From contig NZ_SJSK01000005.1 of the NCBI RefSeq assembly GCF_004331645.1, forward strand, positions 403,007 to 467,006: a DNA stretch of 64,000 nucleotides, given 5' to 3'. This DNA is from Pedobacter frigiditerrae. Lineage in GTDB: Bacteria; Bacteroidota; Bacteroidia; Sphingobacteriales; Sphingobacteriaceae. Below, one piece after another: positions 38,301 to 45,773 of this stretch (the stretch's first letter is position 1; the number at the start of each line of letters is the position of its first letter). The notes under the pieces were generated by a model, which was not told the DNA's origin, searched no databases, and was given only the letters and a program-made list of their open reading frames with translations. The translations under genes were made by a program, and so were the position numbers.

Positions 38301-38728
38301 ACCAATTTAATAGATAATTTGGACAGAACTGTTTGCCTATCTACCTGAGCGGATAGTTTAGTATAAAATACTGCTAAACGATCTATGATTGAACCATCTA
38401 TCCCGCCTTTTCTACTGATGCAGAGTCTCGCGGGCGTCCAGTCCTTATCAGGTGTACGCGTACTATATTTGAGTTGTGAAACTACGATTCTTTCAGCTTC
38501 ACTGAAATTTAGGCCACCGTAATATTCCGTTAAGTCTACGCCTAAATTCATACCACCTGATGTATCGAAAAAGGAAAGATCCTGATTTGAAAGATTTTCC
38601 ACAGCAATCGCCTTTAGACCATCCTTATGAAAGTTGATGAGCTTTAGACTTTTCTGGATAGCCCATAAAATATGAAAATCATCACCCGCACTGGATTCGG
38701 CAGCATCTGGTGTAGTATCTTGGAGCAT
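32327..38728 (-). CDS. Giant STAND-type NTPase with nuclease-like N-terminus (AVAST-like)
   Basis: The 2133-residue protein looks like an antiphage STAND sensor. The N-terminal 110 residues resemble the Cap4/DUF4297 endonuclease fold: GDDFHILWA, VDLTEYYGG and a strand with SQLKYS, where Q85-x-K87 may replace the usual E-x-K. The P-loop is GGAGIGKST (318-326) and the Walker B strand is ILAIIFDAADN (D421), followed by a winged-helix-like region. The remaining 1500 residues are helical repeats of TPR/HEAT appearance, expected to recognise a phage protein. Recognition would trigger oligomerisation and DNA cleavage. It heads a four-gene minus-strand operon. The exact AVAST type cannot be assigned from the sequence alone. 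Confidence 0.75.
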   Translation of the reverse strand: MLQDTTPDAAESSAGDDFHILWAIQKSLKLINFHKDGLKAIAVENLSNQDLSFFDTSGGMNLGVDLTEYYGGLNFSEAERIVVSQLKYSTRTPDKDWTPARLCISRKGGIDGSIIDRLAVFYTKLSAQVDRQTVLSKLSIKLVSNRPAAEKLIAVVNAVKQFSKLQAPNAIDLNAVNKVLSVAQQKELARLYKASKLSESDFVDFINVLDFSDCDEGSRFQIEQKIISAISSLTSFRSSVEHTYLHKLIWGKMMPEQKAINTISLPDVLYAFGFHDISTIFPVKNEIIKPEILIAREQLLAIGDEIVCKENSIICMHGGAGIGKSTIVNMIPDVLPENSVTIIFDCYGGGSYLDPEDRRHKHGAGIIQLCNELSVKTGSNLLLNLAGTDEFYLKQFKERVIAALAIIRTLNPEAILAIIFDAADNSVTAAEVFDGRPFVKDVIQMEFPEGCKIILSARTERLATLDLPLETKEIQLLPFSYSETLVFLERQFTDITEEVVNEFRKLTNSVPRVMAYALELPGKSLAEKMMPLKPNGKTLEQIFRLRVKEAERKASKKEVTVFLKSLIALPRPIPFAFVKHTTALTEGNLNDIRVDLWREVLEHQQEFTFRDEDFETYLRKTYKLAKEDYAKIAVALLERAGEDEYASTHLANFLNKAEKFSELRELVIDRNYLDYPLDPVKNKEVFIDRAKTAMRNASVDFNPQDFIKLQVVAAEAAKTNKVLENILFERPDLAAKYGNLQTNQKIYFQSGNPGWFGPVHYRNAAIYARQPETIELAKQHLKKAKEWVDYRRNLEEDELEKYKLKASDLAYGAEAILHISGADKAVDWIQGWKPKQTLFEVAETLLRNLIANGSTHLADKWLKIHGDSLRIDLRLLIVQLYFLNGLKPPLDIDKMLKDIQVLFRVKTKWEGELLTAVIAFCEYCLKAGVKYERVKFILPNIQVPVPNHAPGFYSTGKSELVNLDILLRKGVILKFFENASFVNRDFYPKDLQEKFDSNDNKIKSKVEDQVKGFERIYSHLLPAYQIRAGYFFGKLPVKSHSQKIQDQLKSFANDWELNYYGRHDATGLQKFILLKLLDISFHQRGNAFVDIIMEKIEKRDLRNIDLLLSICEKLSKKKRFSEVVGQMLGHLEDIIDNANLSGRELVENYTRAAVMGSTCSLEMGKYYFDKMVIASSEIDFEVFDQIRSLRDFMEKSPPLNNPDLAVKFFRYSEYCAQKLSNWDGFPWHIIVPTLAKLDIRTAFAGVCQWDHRYVKATDKHFLELITEALAMDFLPVDVGVAFLAMNRYYYDDLQHYYRILMDKIDLKKDHQLKNEALRQMIRDIKLHRPSINNTGFVSNFLSLFKSGKFTDKNIITEFEKYISRLSTIIPEKPIEVAAKTNDKQKGESYRAVIQKQKVVDASVFKNLIASIKAGKKSEFVNFQILFEEVGINADIQQHVAFLNALVEIGDHGICYSDFETGLGIFLTAWKKNSKVNEWKSTAYEKIVRKWFSIFFYDDHISYETLKRLANILEIDHKEFAMSLIKMIPEELDDFSSSVLYQMLSVVYPLLEPENRNEILSWMLNRWIERVPEDFASTDFEGILTSGTPDEVIANFIRYNLGHPKKKIRWISAHVLRRLSRLKNGVVLKLLLEMQNEHWCHPFQDQNFTFYWISAKLYLWIAIERISKESPDVIAPLSSYMIAEIRNTDLPHAQIRYFVQSAALSIIKHDASIFSEEEIEEIINALSTPFETLNVERSEYPTERDRTELTFDFDTMDTLPYWYEPLGRIFKVSQYGVATIADKFITENWGYVGEVRKDNHIRDADYNDTSNRHGSEPRVEDLSAYYEYHGMFCAATSLLHTKQLVVVEDSWRETWQQWLEGWALCWKDFWLSDLNEPTPLIEKYWIENRDGNTDWEWDIGHGDFDSHLGLEDEQTLVVHLGAKVHYGKDYETISVRSGLVNTSTSRALLRMFQTRNANDNYINLENDQDYDDSAKHAMKKRFPQFKLDSWLFEEKTEAEGIDDNDPLFRDVSTSRIRPGNEFFKWSGCKSTDDYSYCFRENEGFDDWISSFLSWSTLKEKPEYNDFTSGGVLLKIKRDALKSFLTDIGKDLIVKIEISRRVDRRDHKYYPPYSKIYLFNANGTIETLSGNYRSW

Positions 38729-38882
38729 TATTGTTATTTTATTTGGTTCAGTTTCTTTAAGTCTGTTAAATTACTAAACTAATCTCAATAAATTAGGATA
38801 CGTTTATACTACAGGTTATAGCAAGGTAAATTGCTAAGCTCTAGGTATAAATTTAGATTTGTCGAATAAAAAACATGTAATT

Positions 38883-39425
38883 ATGTATATCCTTTTCAAG
38901 AGGCACAAACAAGCTGAGTATTTATATACTGTTATGGGCAAAGCCCTTACGATTTGTCAAAGGTTCGAAGAATCCGTTAAGTTTGTAATGAATGTTGTCC
39001 TATCTTCTCACGGGTACAATATGAACAAAATAAACCTGGATGCCATATTCGACGTTAACAGCCGCGACCATAAGAAAATATTTAATTTGACGCTTGGAAA
39101 CCGACTGAAGCACCCATGGTTGATTGAGACAGTCTATTTTAACGACGAAAACTTAAAAATTCTGACTGAGGGTAAGGAAGCAAGAAATTATCTCTGTCAC
39201 GAAAGCACATTGGGCTTCTCATTTGGATTTGATCTCATAGAAAACTATAGGCCTGTTGAAGATTTTCTGCTAATCAAACAAAATATTGATAAACTTTGCA
39301 ATGCTTTTGTTCTTATTTCAGAATTCCATTACCAAATCCAAGAGAAAGAACCCTCACAATATACAGGAGAGAATTATATGGAGCAATTAAAGGAATGGAT
39401 TTTTATAAATGACGCATCCATTTAG
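38883..39425 (+). CDS. Small protein with HEPN-type RNase motif
   Basis: The protein (180 residues from the ATG at 38883; the frame is open from a TTG at 38859) is mostly helical. It contains EARNYLCHES, where R101 and H106 fit the Rx4-6H catalytic motif of HEPN ribonucleases. No signal or membrane segment is seen. It is divergent from the STAND NTPase operon across a 154-bp gap. HEPN proteins often act as RNA-cutting toxins in defence systems, sometimes with a partner antitoxin. No obvious antitoxin gene is adjacent. The family call rests on one short motif and the helical character. Confidence 0.5.
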   Translation: MYILFKRHKQAEYLYTVMGKALTICQRFEESVKFVMNVVLSSHGYNMNKINLDAIFDVNSRDHKKIFNLTLGNRLKHPWLIETVYFNDENLKILTEGKEARNYLCHESTLGFSFGFDLIENYRPVEDFLLIKQNIDKLCNAFVLISEFHYQIQEKEPSQYTGENYMEQLKEWIFINDASI

Positions 39426-39448
39426 CACTTTAATGATCATTTTTAACC

Positions 39449-39472
39449 TTATTGCCCGCAAGGGCCGCCCGA
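39449..39472. repeat. 24-bp repeat shared with the DUF932 downstream region
   Basis: TTATTGCCCGCAAGGGCCGC followed by CCGA is identical at 57091-57114. In both places it lies a short distance downstream of the DUF932 gene end, and it contains half of a hairpin. It extends the homology between the two right-hand cargo borders. Confidence 0.85.
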
Positions 39473-39538
39473 AATTTGGGCATAGCAAAGCACTAAGAAC
39501 AATCTTTCCCTAGTGCCTAAATTTGCTATATAACACTC

Positions 39539-39685
39539 CTAATTCAACGCATTCACGCCCACTTTTGCAAAATCAATGCACAAATCTAATATCGCTTGAG
39601 CTCTGTTTAATGCGTTACCATTCATAATTGAATTAAATTTTGCTGTTGTGGTCTGCGATTGATAAAGCTCGAACCAGAAATAAGA
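39539..39685 (-). pseudogene. Decayed C-terminus of a DUF932-family protein
   Basis: Forty-eight codons on the minus strand end in KFNSIMNGNALNRAQAILDL and CIDFAKVGVNALN before a stop. This is clearly homologous to KFKSIMTGNALGRAQATFDL and CNEFAKVGVNALN at the end of the intact DUF932 gene (57160-58224). The upstream part of the gene is missing, with a stop just before the homologous segment. Many synonymous differences indicate an old or independently acquired copy rather than a recent duplication. Confidence 0.85.
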
Positions 39686-39833
39686 CTATAAAATTGTCAA
39701 TAATAGCAAATTGAGTATAATTTTTCAGATTTTATTTTTCTTTACACCGTCAGGGTACCCATATAGGGCTCGAACCAAAAAACATTCTTTATTGGCTCTA
39801 TTCGACGATTTGAATATCGCTTAAAAACAAAAA

Positions 39834-39859
39834 AGCCCTTTAAGATAACTTAAAGGGCT
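39834..39859 (-). terminator. Strong hairpin, terminator of the SIR2 operon
   Basis: AGCCCTTTAAG and CTTAAAGGGCT pair perfectly over 11 bp around ATAA. On the minus strand it is followed by CTTTTTTGTTTTT. The minus-strand SIR2-TPR gene ends 168 bases upstream, so this hairpin probably ends that operon. Confidence 0.6.
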
Positions 39860-39872
39860 CACGGGTCGGCAA

Positions 39873-39946
39873 CGGTGCGTAATTCGAACCATTTTGTGGA
39901 CGAATTGATCGAAATAGGCGGGTTTTCGAAAATTTTGAAAGAATAA
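39873..39946 (+). repeat. Recombinase 3' tail, direct repeat copy B
   Basis: This 74-bp stretch matches the end of the recombinase gene with five mismatches and keeps its frame, reading VRNSNHFVDELIEIGGFSKI then LKE and a stop. No upstream recombinase sequence precedes it. It is a leftover of a related recombinase gene and forms the left border of the second cargo. Confidence 0.9.
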
Positions 39947-40026
39947 TTCTGGCGAACTTATCTCAACATGTCATTGTGTTTTTAATAATGTATAAAGGAA
40001 TCTACAGAAAAATTAATGGGCTTAAT

Positions 40027-41877
40027 TTATTTCATTCTCATCTTTGTTTTCTTATTAGAATCAGGATATTTTTCTGCCCTGACTAAAGCATTTATTGCAG
40101 AAATGGTATGAGAGTGATTATTACCAAATATTTCTGTATAAATTTCAATCGCTTTCTTAAGGTGAAAAATTGCAGAATTTTGGTCGCCTTTAAAAAAGTA
40201 TGTTGTTCCCAAATTGTAAAGGGCTGCTGCCTCGCTTTGCCTTATCCCAATTTCTCTTGCAATTTGCAGTCCCAAACTCGAATATTTTAAGCAATTATCA
40301 TAATCCTCTAGTTGGAGAAAAAAATTTGTTAGGTTTTGCAACGCTATACATTCCCCTTGCCTGTCACTAATCTGCTGTGTTAATTTTAAGCTGTGCAATA
40401 CCGACTCAAATGCTTTATCAATATCACCTTTTAGAAAAAGAGCCACCCCTAAACTGCACAACATACTCCCTTCTGTTTGTTTATTTCCTCTAGAAAGAGC
40501 TATAGGCAATCCACGTTCAAGTATTTTAATTACATTGTCATAATCTCCAATTTGATTATAAACGTTTACAAGATTTCCTATACATGAGCATAAACTTTCA
40601 GGCTCATGTAGTGAAGCTAATCCCAGTGCTTTATTAAAGGCGGTAATTGCTTCATCAAATTCTCTTAAATTTCTATAAACGTTTCCGAGTGCTTGCAATT
40701 GCGATATCTCAGCTTGGGTATTACCAATTTCACGGCATGCCTTAACTGATTCTTCTAAACATGATTTTGCCTCTTTATATTTACCGATGGCGTTTAAGGT
40801 CATTCCAATACTGCCAAGTTGTGCATAAAAAAATATTTGATTATTTTCTTGTTGAGCAATTTGCAGACCCATTTCCCATAGTTTAATAGTAAGATCATAT
40901 TCACCAATATCGAAAAATAACCTTGCCGCAATTTGATTTTTCATACCTAACGAATATGAAGATGCTTCGTGGAACCATTTGTTGACGTTCTCTTTCCAAA
41001 AATATTCTGATTTTCTAAATTCATAATCTTGTGGTATGATACTTTTCCACAGTAATTCAGTGAATAAATTGATATTTAAAAAAAATCTTTGCCCTGTGTA
41101 ACTTTTGAACGGGTTTTTAAATTCCTTGGCTGAAATATCTTCGCTTTTTACTTCTTCAATAAAATGTTCTAAAAATAATATTTGACTTCTATTCTCTTCG
41201 ATAGATTCCACTAACGGTGAAATATCGAACACATCAGAACAGCTGTAACCGAGAACAAGTATATTAGGATTAATCAATCCCGAAAAAAAAGAAGTAATTA
41301 CATTATTTTTGTGTTGGCTGACCGTTTTTCTAGCGACTAACTCTAAAGTAATCGCCATTTCTTTTTGATTTGCAATAGAGCCATGTATCTTTATAAGCCG
41401 AATGGTGTCAGTCTTCCAATTAATATTTCCAAATTCCACATCATTCGAAAATACTTGATAGTCGTTCCCTTCTACTAACCCAATTTCATTTAAAGCATTT
41501 TCAATTAACATATCGAAATTTGTTGTTAAAACAGTTTTAACATGTCCTAATTTTAATAGCTGCGCAATAAGGTCGTGATTTGTGTTCGGTATTCCTTTTG
41601 AAAAAATATCTAAAATATCCTCTATATCTTGTTCTTCGGTTAAAGTCTGAATAAATGATTCGAAGGGCAAATTCGATTGTAAAATCTTTTCTGCATCATT
41701 AATATTTACTTGGAGTAATGTTAAAATATATTTAATTAAGTCATTGGCTAATGGAAGTCCAGAATTGAATGAAATTCCTGCACCACAGAAAATCGCCGTG
41801 TTCCCAAGATTTAATTTCTCAATTATTGCAGAAATTATTTCTCTAATATTTATAGCATCATTTTTAGAAGCAGTCAA
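40027..41877 (-). CDS. SIR2-domain NADase with TPR repeats
   Basis: The 616-residue protein has an N-terminal SIR2 fold: GAGISFNSGLP at 32-42, LTTNFDMLIE at about 117-126 and KIHGS with the likely catalytic histidine H165. From about residue 310 a row of tetratricopeptide repeats follows (for example YKEAKSCLEESVKACREIG, FDEAITAFNKALGLA). In phage defence, SIR2 domains of this type destroy NAD+ after infection is sensed, causing abortive infection. It is the third gene of a minus-strand operon behind a GHKL sensor gene and a receiver-protein gene, 93 bases after the latter, which makes it the candidate effector. Standalone SIR2-TPR defence proteins also exist, so independence is possible. Confidence 0.8.
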   Translation of the reverse strand: MTASKNDAINIREIISAIIEKLNLGNTAIFCGAGISFNSGLPLANDLIKYILTLLQVNINDAEKILQSNLPFESFIQTLTEEQDIEDILDIFSKGIPNTNHDLIAQLLKLGHVKTVLTTNFDMLIENALNEIGLVEGNDYQVFSNDVEFGNINWKTDTIRLIKIHGSIANQKEMAITLELVARKTVSQHKNNVITSFFSGLINPNILVLGYSCSDVFDISPLVESIEENRSQILFLEHFIEEVKSEDISAKEFKNPFKSYTGQRFFLNINLFTELLWKSIIPQDYEFRKSEYFWKENVNKWFHEASSYSLGMKNQIAARLFFDIGEYDLTIKLWEMGLQIAQQENNQIFFYAQLGSIGMTLNAIGKYKEAKSCLEESVKACREIGNTQAEISQLQALGNVYRNLREFDEAITAFNKALGLASLHEPESLCSCIGNLVNVYNQIGDYDNVIKILERGLPIALSRGNKQTEGSMLCSLGVALFLKGDIDKAFESVLHSLKLTQQISDRQGECIALQNLTNFFLQLEDYDNCLKYSSLGLQIAREIGIRQSEAAALYNLGTTYFFKGDQNSAIFHLKKAIEIYTEIFGNNHSHTISAINALVRAEKYPDSNKKTKMRMK

Positions 41878-41970
41878 TTTTAAGTAATTTATCAGATCTA
41901 AATATAATGAGAGGTTTTGTTATCAAGAAACTAACATCTGGAATTGCCTTATTTAATAGCGGCAATTGCT

Positions 41971-43560
41971 TTATTCGATAAACGAAATGCCAGGGCGATT
42001 AACATGTGAAGATAATTGAGCTATAATATCCAAAAGCAGTTCTCTCTTTAATCTGTATTTTACCTCTCTTTTCTTTGCATTAGCTTTATCCAATGCATTG
42101 AACAAATGATAATCAAATATCAATTTATATTCCAATTCATCAATATTAAAGCTGGGAGCTACTGGATATATATGAGCACCACCTCTAGCATCATCCTCAT
42201 ATTTTTTTGGATACATTAAGCCAGGTAATGTTCTTGATCTTTTCCACTTTTGCTGTGCATAGTCACATATTGGAGATACTTCAAGATCAATCAGAAAATA
42301 TTCTTCAACCTTCCCGCTCATTTTTTTAAGAAAACTACCAATATACTGCTCTTTTTTCTTCTCTTCTGGATTTAGATAAATATTGCCAGGTATTAATTCT
42401 TGGCTAGGAGAGAGCTCAATGTGTAATTTTGTATTTAGTGAAGGTGGTAATAAGTGATATTTTTCTAGAACTTGTAATGAAGATTTTTTATCATCTGCGT
42501 TCATTTTTGTATCTGCGTTAAAACCGTTCCTTAATTTTACTTGGTTAACAGCTTTTTTAACTGATATATTGTTTTTAAGAATTTCTGATTCAGTGCTTGA
42601 TAATTTTAGAGAGAAGTTGTCAGTCCCAACCATATCAATGTAAACAATATCATTTTGAAGTGAAATATGATTTGGTATTTTAATACCTTTCATTTCATGT
42701 TCAACATTATCGACCAGTGAGATATTTAATGTATTTATTGCTTCTTGAATTAATACATCTTCAGAAACCTGATTTTGCCCGACCCTTGCAATACCCATTC
42801 TCTTTAACACGTTTCTTGCATTAATTTCCCAATGCTCATTGTTATCTATTAAAGTTGATACTTCGTAAACCATTCGTGCCGCTGCTTTCTTTACTAGATT
42901 TTCCCAAATGACAAATAAATGGAAGGCTCCAGCCTTTTCAAGTTCTGTTTTAAGTTGCTTTTCTATAATTTCAATCGCATCTGGTTTTGCTTCATACTCT
43001 GTTGTATATTCTTCTTTTAATGCACCTGTTACTGCTGAGATAACCGTTTCAATATCTTCATCATGAATTTGTCCTTCCAATAAATCATTTAACTTATCAA
43101 TAAATGCATCATTCTCTATTGAAGGGATTTGTTTGCTTTCTAAGCAAGAAGCTTTGTCGAAGTTAACTATACAAGCGGGAATAAGATGGTCGTGTTTATA
43201 TATCTCATTTTTTACGGCTTCCGAGTAGGTATTAAATTTTTTGCTCCATATAACCAATAGATATGGGCCATTTTTTTCAGAGATTACTTTTAGTAAGACA
43301 TTTATTATTGATTTTGCAATTTGATGCTCATCGTTAGTTTCAATTATCTGAAGATCAAGAAATAATAATCTAACATTTTGAACAGGGGTTTCAGGTAAAT
43401 CTTCCTTTACATTACCTTGGTAATATGTTGTAGCTATACCCTTTTTAGATAAAGCTTTAACTATTGGCAATGCTTCTGTAGGCTGGTCGTCAATTACTAC
43501 AACAGACCCATTTTCAGGTATTAACTGGGCTTCTGTTTGCGTATCTGTTTTTGGTGCCAT
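41971..43560 (-). CDS. Receiver-domain protein paired with a double-GHKL ATPase
   Basis: The open frame reaches further upstream, but MAPKTDTQTE at 43560 is the likely start: it lies 7 bases after the stop of the upstream gene, with AGGAAT before it. The N-terminus is a response-regulator receiver: SVVVIDDQPTEA supplies acidic residues D24-D25, and LLFLDLQI supplies the phospho-acceptor D69. The remaining 400 residues have no DNA-binding motif I can see and include a helical part and a beta-rich C-terminal domain. The partner is the sensor kinase-like protein encoded just upstream. It may relay a signal to the SIR2 protein encoded next to it. Confidence 0.7.
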   Translation of the reverse strand: MAPKTDTQTEAQLIPENGSVVVIDDQPTEALPIVKALSKKGIATTYYQGNVKEDLPETPVQNVRLLFLDLQIIETNDEHQIAKSIINVLLKVISEKNGPYLLVIWSKKFNTYSEAVKNEIYKHDHLIPACIVNFDKASCLESKQIPSIENDAFIDKLNDLLEGQIHDEDIETVISAVTGALKEEYTTEYEAKPDAIEIIEKQLKTELEKAGAFHLFVIWENLVKKAAARMVYEVSTLIDNNEHWEINARNVLKRMGIARVGQNQVSEDVLIQEAINTLNISLVDNVEHEMKGIKIPNHISLQNDIVYIDMVGTDNFSLKLSSTESEILKNNISVKKAVNQVKLRNGFNADTKMNADDKKSSLQVLEKYHLLPPSLNTKLHIELSPSQELIPGNIYLNPEEKKKEQYIGSFLKKMSGKVEEYFLIDLEVSPICDYAQQKWKRSRTLPGLMYPKKYEDDARGGAHIYPVAPSFNIDELEYKLIFDYHLFNALDKANAKKREVKYRLKRELLLDIIAQLSSHVNRPGISFIE

Positions 43561-43567
43561 TTTATTC

Positions 43568-45685
43568 CTATTGCTTTGAAATGTAAAAACCGAGACCCAA
43601 GATTGCACCTGCATTAAAGTCTTTTGGAATATTGACATTATCAGCTGAAGGAAAGAGTAATTCTCCGCCATTGCTTTTCATTATTTCATCTGCAATATGT
43701 AAACCAATCCCAATACCATCTTCTTTATTAGAGATGAATGGACGGATTGCGTCCTCATAAGGGATTGTAAATCCTGGACCATTATCAGCTATTATTATTG
43801 TAATAAAGCCATCTATTTCTTCAACAATATCAATAAAAATTTCTTTATTTTGGACTTTACCGAAGCTCATCCAATAAATTGAATTGTCAATAATATTAAT
43901 TATTGTTCCTGTTATTAAACTATCAGAACATTTTGCCTTTGTTGCAAACCCCTTTTCATCTTCAAATGCGCGAATAATTTTCACACCGTGAGCCTTTAAT
44001 CGATATTCGACGTTCCACAGAGCATTACTTATTATTTTAGTTAGATCGGATTCTTTCCTAGATTTTCTCCGGATTAGTCCGCTGTAGCCATCAACAAGTT
44101 TACCTAAATGCCATGTAAGGGCTTTAACCCTCTCTTCGCTGTTTGGTTTGCCTACATCATCTACAACATAAAGTAATTCTTGAATGATTTTTTCTATCTC
44201 ATGAATTACAATGCTCAAGCTTAGTCCAGCACTAGCACTCCGAATATAAATGTCACTTATAGTTTTATAATCAGCAGCAATTTCATCTATTATACCAAGG
44301 ATTTCAGATCTGCTTTTGTTATCTGGTAATACACCATTAACCTTTTCGCGTAAAACATCAAGATTATCTACTACTGGAACTTTTTTTGACTTACTTGAAT
44401 AATGGCTTCTTAATTTATCCTTATCAATATTCCTTTGTGTTATAATTCGGTTTATTGCAAAGTGTATAGCTTTAAAAAATTCAGCATATGCATCATTTTC
44501 TAAGAAACCTTCACGATTGGTTTTTTCTATTAAGTCTTTACTTTGTATTCGGCTTAGTTGTACTGCACCAATAACAATGTTATTGCTTATTCTCGCAGTT
44601 GGAAGATTAACCCGGTCAATATCTAGACTTAACCAATCATTTCCAGGTTCCCCATAGTCATAAACACGGATTCCATCCCTATAAATGCGCATCCCTCCGT
44701 TTAGTTTCAGATAATCCTTCAATCCTTTTCTGTCAGCTACTCCGAGCGACAGAATATTACTGTCAAAATCAAAAATCAACATTTTAATCTTTACTTCTCC
44801 AACTCTAAAATGTGAGAGGTCGATATCTTTGATGACTTTCTTCTTTAAGGTCTCATCATATACTCTTTGAACCATATCTATGTTCACCTCTGAATGAGTC
44901 CGTTCCCTAAGATGGGTCATTGTCGCATAGGGACTGAATTTATAGTCAAGTCTTTTAATCTGATTATCCTCAATATCCATTTCAGCTGAAAACAGTGCAC
45001 TGTCTTCAATCTCCTTGAATTTAAGTAACCCAGATAGCCATTCTTGGCGGTCGATTTTAAATAATACCTTGAAGGAGTTTATAGATTCAAAAGGAGAGTT
45101 TAGAGAATTTACGGCTCTATAAATTTCTCTTACAGACCCTCTAGTCCAAGTAGTTCTTAACGATCTGATTATAATTTTGGTCCCATGTCCATTATTAGAA
45201 AATGTCTGTGGAGTCCTTGCTACCAAGTTGATTGGGATTTTATCTAACGATTCATCATTATCAAAGTCTTTCCAGTTTATTTTCAAAACTGCTTCATCAC
45301 TCGCTTGCGTTTTACTTATAAGTTCAATTTCTTCACCAAGTTTGTGTACTCCGAACCTTCCAATTCCTTTTTCTCCTAGCGGTATTCTATTACAAGCACT
45401 TACAAAATTTTCATCATCAACTTGCTTTTTCTTGAAGGTAGTTCCGGGTTGTAGCCATACATTTTTGATTAAATCATAGTCCATTCCAAAACCATCGTCT
45501 TCAATTATAATTTGGCCAAATTCCTTACTGTGCAAGTTAGATAGGGTTATCGTTACCCTATTTGCACAAGCGTCATAAGAATTTTTTATTAATTCAAGTA
45601 AAGCAATGCTTTCGCTTCTTATCAACTGGTCTCCCAGCTGTAAAATCAATCTTGCTTTTGGTTTGAATCCTAATTCGTCACTCAT
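43568..45685 (-). CDS. Sensor-like protein with two GHKL ATPase domains
   Basis: The 705-residue protein carries two ATP-binding folds. The N-terminal one is Hsp90/MutL-like: ELIKNSYDA (31-39), EDDGFGM (62-68), GEKGIGRFG (104-112). The C-terminal one is histidine-kinase-like: a possible phospho-accepting histidine H495 in SIVIHEIEKI, an N-box in IINIIDNSIYW, IADNGPGF and DGIGIGLHIADEI. No membrane segments are seen, so it is a cytoplasmic sensor. The next gene encodes a receiver protein, 7 bases downstream. A kinase-to-receiver phosphorelay linked to a SIR2 effector gene is the natural reading. A decayed cytosine methyltransferase lies upstream on the same strand. Confidence 0.75.
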   Translation of the reverse strand: MSDELGFKPKARLILQLGDQLIRSESIALLELIKNSYDACANRVTITLSNLHSKEFGQIIIEDDGFGMDYDLIKNVWLQPGTTFKKKQVDDENFVSACNRIPLGEKGIGRFGVHKLGEEIELISKTQASDEAVLKINWKDFDNDESLDKIPINLVARTPQTFSNNGHGTKIIIRSLRTTWTRGSVREIYRAVNSLNSPFESINSFKVLFKIDRQEWLSGLLKFKEIEDSALFSAEMDIEDNQIKRLDYKFSPYATMTHLRERTHSEVNIDMVQRVYDETLKKKVIKDIDLSHFRVGEVKIKMLIFDFDSNILSLGVADRKGLKDYLKLNGGMRIYRDGIRVYDYGEPGNDWLSLDIDRVNLPTARISNNIVIGAVQLSRIQSKDLIEKTNREGFLENDAYAEFFKAIHFAINRIITQRNIDKDKLRSHYSSKSKKVPVVDNLDVLREKVNGVLPDNKSRSEILGIIDEIAADYKTISDIYIRSASAGLSLSIVIHEIEKIIQELLYVVDDVGKPNSEERVKALTWHLGKLVDGYSGLIRRKSRKESDLTKIISNALWNVEYRLKAHGVKIIRAFEDEKGFATKAKCSDSLITGTIINIIDNSIYWMSFGKVQNKEIFIDIVEEIDGFITIIIADNGPGFTIPYEDAIRPFISNKEDGIGIGLHIADEIMKSNGGELLFPSADNVNIPKDFNAGAILGLGFYISKQ

Positions 45686-45773
45686 TATTTTTGTTTACAG
45701 GGATTTAGTGTTTTATAAATGTATTCAATTTTTTAATAATGAAGCAAGGTTTTTATCATCTTAATCTGAAAGC

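Larger units (their letters stand above)
39426..40026. other. Junction between the two defence cargos
   Basis: No intact gene is present. From left to right the stretch contains a 24-bp sequence shared with the end of the DUF932 gene (39449-39472), a decayed DUF932 3' end (39539-39685), an unassigned AT-rich part, an 11-bp-stem hairpin (39834-39859), and a second copy of the recombinase 3' tail (39873-39946). It is therefore a composite scar joining one island to the next. Confidence 0.8.

Noticed and set aside
39873..39909. TTCGAACC inside the repeat as a tRNA T-loop, making the repeat a tRNA attachment site
   Set aside because: The flanking bases cannot form a T-arm or acceptor stem. The sequence is explained as protein-coding recombinase tail.
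28501..39946. The 74-bp repeats as attL and attR of the serine recombinase
   Set aside because: Serine integrase att sites share only a short core, whereas here the homology runs over 74 bp with a preserved reading frame and stop. Homologous gene ends explain it better, although crossover there is not excluded.
43561..43671. Upstream extension of the receiver-protein frame (37 codons)
   Set aside because: It lies inside the upstream GHKL gene in another frame. The ATG at 43560 after the GHKL stop, with an AGGAAT, is more plausible.
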